This document shows positions 56,902 to 64,000 of a DNA stretch of 64,000 nucleotides, piece by piece. How positions within the stretch are numbered: position 1 is the stretch's first letter; the number at the start of each line of letters is the position of its first letter. The stretch covers positions 65,413,144-65,477,143 of the forward strand of contig JAAALK010000287.1 of NCBI GenBank assembly GCA_019279435.1, written 5' to 3'. This DNA is from Zizania palustris. Lineage: Eukaryota; Streptophyta; Magnoliopsida; Poales; Poaceae. Below the pieces are notes generated by a model. It worked only from the letters and a program-made list of their open reading frames with translations, had not been told where the DNA came from and did not search any database. The translations under genes and the position numbers were made by a program.

Positions 56902-59900
56902 TGTAACACCCCAGAAATTAAAAAAGAATAAAATAAAAGAAAATATTATTTAAATCATATTTGGATTTATTATTAAAGGAGAATTCACAAAAGAACCCAA
57001 ATAAAACCAAACAGGGAGAAATACTCAAAATCTGGACTTGAAAAATTTATGAGATAAACTAGAGGCCAAGATATAATTTTAGGAATTTTTACAAATTTTT
57101 ATCAACAGTGATTCAACCCTTAATCAAATATATGAATTACTGGATTTATTTTAAATCAGAAAAGAATTGAAAACGCTTAATGGGCCTCAACCCCGAATCC
57201 TCCCTCAGCCCAGCCCAGCCCAATCGTGAGTCACTGACCAGTGGGACCCAGGTGTCGGCGCCGCTCCCTTCCTCTCTCCTTCGCCCGCACCCGCCTCGGC
57301 CCCACATGGCAGCCTCACACCTCCGCCTCCGCCCTCTGACCAGTGTGGCCCGCCTGTCGGCCCTTCCTTTTTCGTTTCGCCCGCTGACAGGTGGGGGCCA
57401 CCTGTCAGGTGCTTCGTCTCCGATGGAAGGGGATCGCCCCCTTCCTTTCTCCCGGCGATCACCTTCTGTTCCTCGCCGCCGGCCGCCCGCGATCGCCCGG
57501 ATCACCCACGGATCGCCTTCCCCGCACGCCACCGCCTCCCTTCCATCCCTGAGCCACGCGTTTTCGCACGTTTGGAAGGCTACCCGAAGCTTGGAAGGAG
57601 ATCACCGGAGCTCTCGGGAGCCCTCGGTTCCCTGCCATCCTTACGCCGGCAAGACCCCTATTTAAGCCCCTCCGGTCACCGCACTCACCTCACACCGCCG
57701 TAGCCCGAGCCTTAGCCCTCCAGAGCGCTCCCTCGTCATTTTCGGGTTTTCCCCTCTACTCCACCTCCGGCGAGACTTCGCCACCGCCTCAGACCCCCGC
57801 CGCCCTAGCCACCGCCACCGTCGGGTCCGTCGTCGACCACCCCACCTCGGTATCCACTCCGTTGGCCGAGGACGCCGCCGGATCGCCTTCGCCGTCGAGC
57901 ACCCGAACGCCCTACTCCGTCTACCCTCGCCGCCGGCCGCCGTCCGTCGCCCTTCGTCGCCGCCAGAGGTACCATCGTGATCGCCGTCCTCTCCTCTTTC
58001 CATTTTCGCCAATAGCTAGGCCCCTAGGCCCTCGCCGTCGCCGCCGTGGCCGCACCCGAGCCCGCCATCGCCGGAGACGAAGGGTAAACTACCCTCGTCA
58101 CCGCGTGCCGTGCCGGAATCCATCCGAGCCGCACGATCCCGAACGGACGGTCCAGATTAGATCCAGTAGGGATCTAATCTGAGCCCTCAGATCCGGTCAA
58201 ACCGGTATCTTTTAATCTGGGCCGTCAATCTCTATTTAAAAGCTTGACTTAATCCTGTGCGTCCACGCGTACCCATTCGCCACGTTTTAATCTGAACTGT
58301 CCAATCTCATTTAAACCTCCCGCCTCGCGCCTGGCCGCCGGATCTGGATCCAACGGATCTGGTTGATCCGGTCCACGCGCATAGTGCCGCGGTCCACCGT
58401 GGGCCTGGCTCACCGTGGACCAGAACTTTTTTTCAGTTTAAATAAAATTCCAGAAAATAGTTTAAACTTCAAAAATCCATATCTTGCTCAATTTAACCCC
58501 AAATTTCACCATTCAAATTTTGTTAGAACCAGAATAATATTCTCTACACATTAATGCCTTAAAAACAGTATGTTATTGTTACCCAAAATATTTTTAACAA
58601 ATAAAAACCCCTTAGGGATAAATTATTAATTCAGGAAAATAAATTAGAAAAGCCTTGAGAAAAATAAGTTTGTTGTTTATTCACCAAACATCAGAATAAT
58701 GAAGCTTTATTTCAACATAATAAAACCCACAAATATGTATGTTTATTATTTGGTGGATTTTATCTGTTTATTGAATGTATTGTTTATTTTCCGTATCAAG
58801 AAGACTACGAGTTCGTCGAGGAGCAGGAGTTCTACCCCGAGGTTCCTCCATCCCCCTTTGCTGATCAAGGCAAGTCATCGACCACCTCTGTGGAAACAGT
58901 TGATCATCATTGAGCCCATGATTTAACAAATTATCGCTATAACCCATAGGTTACTCTTGCATTAGTCCAATATCAAGCCCTACACTTATATTTATTAGAT
59001 CCCCGTCCTTGTGTGCAAACCCAAGCCATGCTTATTGAGCCTTAACTCCTTGTCACTCTACAAATATTATATTAGCTAGTGTCCAATGTACCGGCACAAC
59101 TGCTATAGGATATAAAGAATGAGTCGTAGTTAGATGGATTCTGGTATATGAAATACCCCGTTATTCTTGTCTCTGGACTCTGTTGGAGTTAGGTATGTCA
59201 TAAGTATGGTGGGTTCCGGGTGCAAGCTCGGGTTTTGGTATGTCGCACCCGGGGCACTATAAGGACCGGTCTGCGGGATCTGTTGCAAAGCACTTCCGTA
59301 CCAACCACAAGTCTAATGGGTAAGTCCTAACTAGAAGTGTGGAACACTCCGTCTCACGGCACCATAGTGGAGGGGGCAAGGGGCTAGCCCTCAGGGCGCC
59401 TTGTACCGACGATGGCTCAAGGGGGGGTATTGTGGAAACTCGACATGGCGAGACACGGTACGAAACCTATAAGAGGGTGTTGTTGAGTCGGGGAAGACCA
59501 TATGGAAGGTTTTGGCACGAGTTCCCGTGAAATGGGTCATCTCGTTACACTTTGGTGTAAGTGATGAGTGCGTGCCTTGTGGGTACAGTGGTACACCTCT
59601 GATCAGAGTAATTTAACCTTTTCGAAAAGCCGAGCCCACGGTCAAGGGCGGGTTGTGTGACTACTCGCAGTTAGTTTACCATTGGTTGAAAGATTGAGTT
59701 ATTCATGGCATGTAAGGACTGTTGTGCGGGGAGGTAAAACGTACTCCTCGAGTTAGAAGATGATGATGCATTCACATGTTTACTTTTCCGTACTAATAAA
59801 TTGCTCACATTTAATGCTTTACAAATATGCTACTTCCGCAAAACTAGCCACTATCTCCCTTGTTATTATCTTGCATTATATTTGCATTCGGTGGCTTGCT

Positions 59901-60189
59901 GAGTACGTCTGTACTCACCCCGTTGACTTACACCATCAGAGCACGTCTACTACGAGGAAGATGAAGGTCTGGAGTAGCGACCCAGTCAAGGCGAGACTGG
60001 AAGGAGGCGTTCATCTAGGACCCTTGATTTTATTAGTTTCTCTTCACTTTCATTCACTTTTGTATTAATGCGGTCTACGAACCGTGAAAGATTGCCCGTA
60101 TTGTACGTGGTCGCTTGATGAATGTCTTGTTTTATTGATTTTCTATGGAATTTCAATAAAGTCCTGATTTATTAAATCGGGGCGCGACA
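56902..60189 (+). repeat. 5' LTR of the Tekay-type element, 3288 bp
   Basis: Starts tgtaacacccc and ends gggcgcgaca, directly before the primer site. GC-rich from 57.2 to 58.2 kb with a likely TATA-type element ctatttaag at about 57658, then AT-rich. It is similar to the fragment at 8664-10156. Proline/arginine-rich open frames within it (57180-58182) are base-composition artefacts. Confidence 0.88.
57384..57408. repeat. Palindrome with 11-bp arms
   Basis: ctgacaggtgg and ccacctgtcag separated by ggg. Degenerate copies of the half-site occur at 8705-8730, 8766-8776 and 8816-8826 in the related LTR fragment. This motif is common in GC-rich promoter-type grass DNA. Confidence 0.8.
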
Positions 60190-60192
60190 AGA

Positions 60193-60205
60193 TGGTATCA
60201 GAGCC
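60193..60205 (+). promoter_or_regulatory. Primer-binding site, initiator tRNA-Met
   Basis: tggtatcagagcc, 3 bp after the LTR end; perfect match to the usual site. Confidence 0.92.
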
Positions 60206-60327
60206 GACTTGACTGTAGGAAGCCAAACAGACCTGACCCTAGGACTTATACTTACTATATTTTCTTACAAACACTGCTTATCCTCTCATCTTCCGAGGTT
60301 TTCACAAAAATTTTCTCTCTTTTGTAG

Positions 60328-61128
60328 ATGCCGGTCCATACCGTGAATGGGAACCTTCGTGACGAGGCCGGATTCATTCGCGAGCTACGCATGCTCGTCA
60401 GTTTCCTCGGATTCGAGCATGAGCCGATGTACCATGGAGTCTTCCCCGACGAGGAAGAGAGCTTCTGCGAGGTCACCGTCGTCATCGAGCCCTCCCCTCA
60501 GACAGCTCACACCTACCGCGGAGGAGGACCTACCTTCCTGGTTGCCAGCCAGCGCATCGCTCTCCAGGCACTCACGGAGCTCCGGATGATCTACGACAGC
60601 GAGCTCTACGACACGGACTTTCGCTTCGTGCCTCTTCGCACCCCAGGGAGTCCACACAGTGTCTTCGTCAGCACACTCTCCCAGCGCCATTCTGCGATAG
60701 GCCATACCATGCGCTTGTTGGAGGCCATGGATGATCTTCATTACGAGGCACTGCAGGACGCCAATGGACAGCGCGACACCATCAGCTTCTATCGACACTC
60801 TTCCGAGGATCTGAACCGCGAGAACGGAGAGCTTCGTCGCCGCATCCAGCAGGGACATCGTTTGGCTGCCGAGGCAGAGGAACTACAGCGCCAAAATGAG
60901 CTCCTTCGGCAGCGAGTCGCCACCAACCCACAGCTCCGCTACTAGATCAAGGAGTTGAAGAAGGACATAGAGGAGATCGCGCCTCTTCCGCCTAGAAGGA
61001 AGAAACCCCTTCGGATCCCCACCGTGAGGCCCAAGAAGATCTCCCGCAGCGCACCACCCGCCGGACCGTCCAGCTCCTCGACCCCGACCGTCTCCCACGA
61101 GCCCGAGCCATCCCCCGAGCTGCCGTAG
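60328..61128 (+). pseudogene. ORF0 of the Tekay-type element, one in-frame stop
   Basis: 267 codons including two stops in one frame. It starts at the Met of MPVHTVNGNLRDEAGFIREL, 123 bp after the primer site. The N-terminal 130 residues are a compact domain I do not recognise. Residues about 150-200 form a coiled coil (ENGELRRRIQQGHRLAAEAE). A TAG at 60943-60945 interrupts; the same frame continues with a basic and proline/serine-rich tail (PPRRKKPLRIPTVRPKK) to the true stop at 61126-61128. RIRE3/RIRE8 elements have an ORF0 of unknown function in this place. The TAG is one C-to-T step from CAG. High third-position GC fits a once-expressed gene. Confidence 0.8.
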
Positions 61129-61303
61129 AATTAGTTTTACGGTTGATTGTTATTTTCATTTTTGGTTGCTTGTATTAGCATTCATGTCAAAACATAAGGC
61201 ATGAATGAAGAATTAAATAAATGTAACCGCAAGAACGGTATCTTTTGAAATAAAATATGGAGAAGTTCACTAAAATAAATGTGTCTACCTTGAAAACTCC
61301 AGG

Positions 61304-62398
61304 ATGACCAACACTCAGGGTTCCGACGCTCCTCAGAACGGAGGAGAGAGCGGCAACTTGCCACAATGGGGAGCCACCGGGCAAAGGCAAGCCCCGGTCG
61401 CCAACCACCCCACCCTGGCTGAAATGATGGCCACCCAGAACCAGTTGGTTGCTGCCCTATTGAACCAGATGCAACAGCAACAGCAGCAGATGCAAGAGCA
61501 GCAGGCTCATCTCTTCCGCCTCCACCAACAGCCCGAGCTGCCCCGACCCGCCACACCAGCTCCCGCTCCCGCGTCCCAGCTTTCAGAGTTCCTCCGAGTC
61601 CGCCCACCGACCTTCTCGAGCACCACCAACCCCATGGAGGCTGGGGATTGGCTGCGAGCTATCGAGAAGAAGCTCGATCTGTTGACCTGCACTGAGCAGG
61701 AAAGGGTGGTCTTCGCCACCCACCAGCTTCATGGTCCCGCCGCTGAGTGGTGGGACAACCATCGCGAGACTCTGCCCAAAGGCCACGCCCATACTTGGGC
61801 AGAGTTCTCGGCCGCCTTTCGTGCCGCCCACATCCCCGACGGCATCATAGCCCAGAAGCAACAAGAGTTCCGAGACCTGCAGCAGGGGAGCAGGTCTGTC
61901 ACAGAATACCTACATGAGTTCAACCGTCTGGCCAGGTACGCCCCTGAGGAGGTCCGTACGGATGCGGCCAGACAGGCCAAGTTCCTCCGGGGACTGAAGG
62001 ATGAGCTGTCTCTACAGCTTATCTCCGGAGACTTCGCCAACTTCCAAAAGTTGGTGAACAAAGCCATCGTGCAGGAGACCCAGCAGAATAAGGTCGACCT
62101 GAAAAAGAAGCGGATGATAGCCTTCAGGCAAAACCAGGGCATGGCCCAAAGACCCCGCTTCGTTCCACCTCCATCAGCACCACAGTACCACCCCCGCCCA
62201 GTTTATCGTCCGGCGCCACCAGCCGCCAATGCCGGGGCCAGTCAATCTCGTCCCGCTCCCGCCGCACCAACTGCCCCAGCTGCCCCGGCAAAGAAGGCGG
62301 AAATCCTGCGCGACAAGCACGGCAAGCCCGTGGTATGCTTCAACTGCCGCCAGGAGGGGCATTACTCCAATTCTTGCCCCCATCCTAGGCGTGTCTAA
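61304..62398 (+). pseudogene. gag: Tekay-type Gag
   Basis: 364 open residues. A glutamine-rich segment (residues 45-75) precedes the gag core at about 85-260: FLRVRPPTFSSTTNPMEAGD, ATHQLHGPAAEWWDNHRETL, FNRLARYAPEEVRTDAARQA. A proline/alanine-rich linker leads to the zinc knuckle CFNCRQEGHYSNSC at about residue 346. The stop TAA at 62396-62398 is in the same frame as the protease at 62477; Gln (CAA) is likely original, so the Gag-Pol frame was probably continuous and is broken by one C-to-T change. Confidence 0.88.
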
Positions 62399-62956
62399 GG
62401 AGTTGCCGCGAACCCCGCCATCCGCGCCCGAGTTAATCACGTCACCGCTGAAGAAGCTCAGGCCGCACCAGAGATAGTGATGGGTAAGTTCTTGGTACAT
62501 TCAGCACTTGCCGTGGTTTTATTTGACACTGGAGCTACGCACTCCTTCATATCAACTGATTTTGTGGAAAAGAACAATCTAAACACAGAAGATCTACCCA
62601 GAGCCATACAAATAGTCACCCCGGGAAAACAAACTCTAGCCCTAACATATAGCCCAAAGGTATGGATAGATATCCACGGCACCGTATTTTGGGCCGACCC
62701 CATCCTAATAGAATGCCAAGGGTTGGACCTCATTCTAGGGATGGATTGGTTGAATAAATATCAAGGAGTAATAGAATGTGCCCAGAGAAGAGTGACTGTG
62801 ACCAGCGAAGAAGGGACTGCCGTCACATTTCAGATGCCAAGACTGAAGATCAGAAGACTAAGGCTACATCAGATTACCTTGGAGGAGATACCAGTAGTCA
62901 GTGAATACCCGGACGTATTCCCAGAGGATTTACCAGGGATGCCACCTGAGGAGCCA
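62399..62956 (+). pseudogene. pol: Tekay-type protease, truncated by an insertion
   Basis: In frame with Gag after the 62396 stop: RVNHVTAEEAQAAPEIVMG, then the protease LFDTGATHSFIS (62521-62556) and LILGMDWLNKY, then VSEYPDVFPEDLPGMPPE, the sequence that normally leads into RT. After PPE similarity stops at about 62950 and unrelated sequence begins. Confidence 0.85.
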
Positions 62957-64000
62957 TGCTGAATAGCGTGGGCCTCATGGCTCTAGAAGTGATGAGTCAT
63001 TGTCAACGATAGTCAAAGAGGACTGAAGAAGAGAAGAGATCTGCTGTTTCATGGGCCGCGTGTGACTCAGGTACACGGGCAGCGAGCGATTGTCGGGCAG
63101 AGGAGGCTGCGAAGTCGGGCTGGCCCAATCCGGGTGCATGGGCCAGAAGCAGTAGAAGACCCACTGGGCTGTTGACCAGGATTGACTCAGGTACACGGGC
63201 GGTGAGCGATTGCCGGGCTGAGAGAGCTGCGGGGTCGGGCCGGCCCAATCTGGGTACCTGGTGCAAAGCTGGTGGAGGCTTTGTCAGTTTCCGCGTAAAA
63301 CTGACAACCGTCGATTCTGTATCCGACTGTCCAGAAGAGTAGCTTCCGGATATGTCATCTGTTACTCTAGGCCCACAGTCAGTCAGTTGTGTCTGTAAAA
63401 ATTCCTAAGGGCAGTAGAGTCTTTTTCTGTATTTTTGAGTCTGTAAAAACCCTAAGGGGCTGGTAGAATATTCCTAGTGTTGGGCTGCCTATAAATAGCA
63501 CCCCAATCCCTAGGGTTTGGACTACCCCTTTGTGCTGAAATCAAATCTGTTGGGTCACTTTTGTCTTCCTGTCTTCTCTCTCCCGTGTGCGCCGCCAGGG
63601 CTTCCCTCTCACTGTTCTTGCATTATTTTGGCTCAAATCTCTTGGATGCTTTAATGCTTTGGTCCCTGGTGGATTTATTGCTTGCATTTTTGTTCGGTTT
63701 GGGGAGTTATTGCCTTGGCCACGAGCTGATGAATTTATTTCTTGGGGAGAAGCTTCTTCTGTTGCTTGTGTTCTTCACGGTGGGAGTACTAGTTCTTGCG
63801 GTTGCAAGTAGTACTGCTTTGCTGTAGCTACAGTGTCCTGTAGCAGCTTTTCACCTTATATTGCCCAGCTTTTTGATCGAAGCTGACAGTCTCTTTTACC
63901 TTTTTCTGGGTGTGTCTGGCGAAGCTCGGTTCAGTGCGAAGCCCCTCAACTCCGTGAGGCAGGCTGTGATCGAACATCTTTAAAGGCTTCGCTCAGATTT
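62957..64000 (+). repeat. LTR-like inserted sequence with TATA box and direct repeat
   Basis: The sequence after the Tekay protease is unrelated to it. It has two direct repeats 120 bp apart (starting 63063 and 63183, similar for about 87 bp; gactcaggtacacggg), and a TATA box tataaat at 63490-63496 in plus orientation, as in U3 of an LTR. The open frame 63561-63827, hydrophobic, lies where R/U5 would be and I do not take it as a gene. Neither end is defined. Confidence 0.5.
63490..63496 (+). promoter_or_regulatory. TATA box of the LTR-like sequence
   Basis: tataaat in gcctataaatagcacc, preceded by ccctaagg-type repeats and followed by ccctagggtttgg. Confidence 0.55.

Larger units (their letters stand above)
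56902..64000 (+). mobile_element. Tekay/Del-type Gypsy element (RIRE3/RIRE8-like), incomplete
   Basis: 5' LTR 56902-60189, primer site, ORF0, gag and protease in order, inserted in a Reina-like RT. Long LTRs, the initiator-Met primer and an extra frame before gag are known for RIRE3/RIRE8 of rice. RT and everything after are absent here, since another element cuts in at about 62950. The end at 64000 is the window edge, not the element end. Confidence 0.85.

Noticed and set aside
57180..58182. Long proline/arginine-rich open frames on both strands
   Set aside because: They lie inside the Tekay LTR in GC-rich DNA, where stop codons are rare by composition; the related fragment at 8.6-9.5 kb does not keep the frames.
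45981..60205. tggtatcagagc sequences as possible tRNA genes
   Set aside because: Only the 12-13 nt complementary to the tRNA 3' end are present, each directly after an LTR: primer sites, not tRNA genes.
63561..63827. 88-codon hydrophobic frame resembling a membrane protein
   Set aside because: It is just downstream of an LTR-type TATA box, in expected R/U5, and overlaps another frame of similar length; no homologue recognised.

Overview
This window reads as a piece of a large plant genome, almost certainly a grass. The evidence is several families of plant LTR retrotransposons nested in one another, a RIRE3/RIRE8-like Gypsy element with a separate ORF0 before gag, and one host gene with six exons encoding a neprosin-domain protein. 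I see no bacterial or organellar genes, no rRNA or tRNA genes and no CRISPR array. I cannot name the species.

Layout. Positions 1-8.66 kb hold two broken Ty3/Gypsy elements on the minus strand, with one LTR (2215-3515) abutting gag sequence on one side and the polypurine tract and pol of the second element on the other. Positions 8.66-10.16 kb are a fragment of a long Tekay/Del-type LTR. It separates the minus-strand gag/protease from a plus-strand gag/protease copy (10.18-11.75 kb), giving an inverted pair. Positions 11.78-15.6 kb hold Copia debris (a candidate LTR, an initiator-Met primer site and a gag fragment) and AT-rich sequence.

The core is a nest whose order is fixed by three perfect target-site duplications. 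A Copia element (15855-47824, TSD aagtc) inserted into a Tat-type antisense accessory gene. A Tat-type Gypsy element (20470-31759, TSD atgac) and a second Gypsy element (32031-42264, TSD agtgt) then both landed in that Copia element, leaving only 271 bp of it between them. The rest of the oldest layer, its antisense gene start and its 3' LTR, lies at 47825-49956.

The only convincing host gene is the neprosin-family gene at 50209-53448 (minus). Its six exons join in phase 0 and I see no lesion. A 25-bp minisatellite lies upstream of it. From 54231 to the end there is a Reina-like Gypsy element interrupted by a Tekay/RIRE3-like element (LTR 56902-60189, ORF0, gag, protease), which is interrupted in turn near 62.95 kb by an LTR-like sequence with a TATA box.

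Most retroelement genes are dead. Many premature stops and several catalytic-residue losses are explained by C-to-T or G-to-A changes, as expected from decay of methylated DNA. The most interesting items are the spliced antisense gene with its own TATA promoter in two diverged Tat elements, the neprosin-like protein that seems to lack both catalytic glutamates, and a conserved hairpin at the U5 end of the two Tat LTR families.
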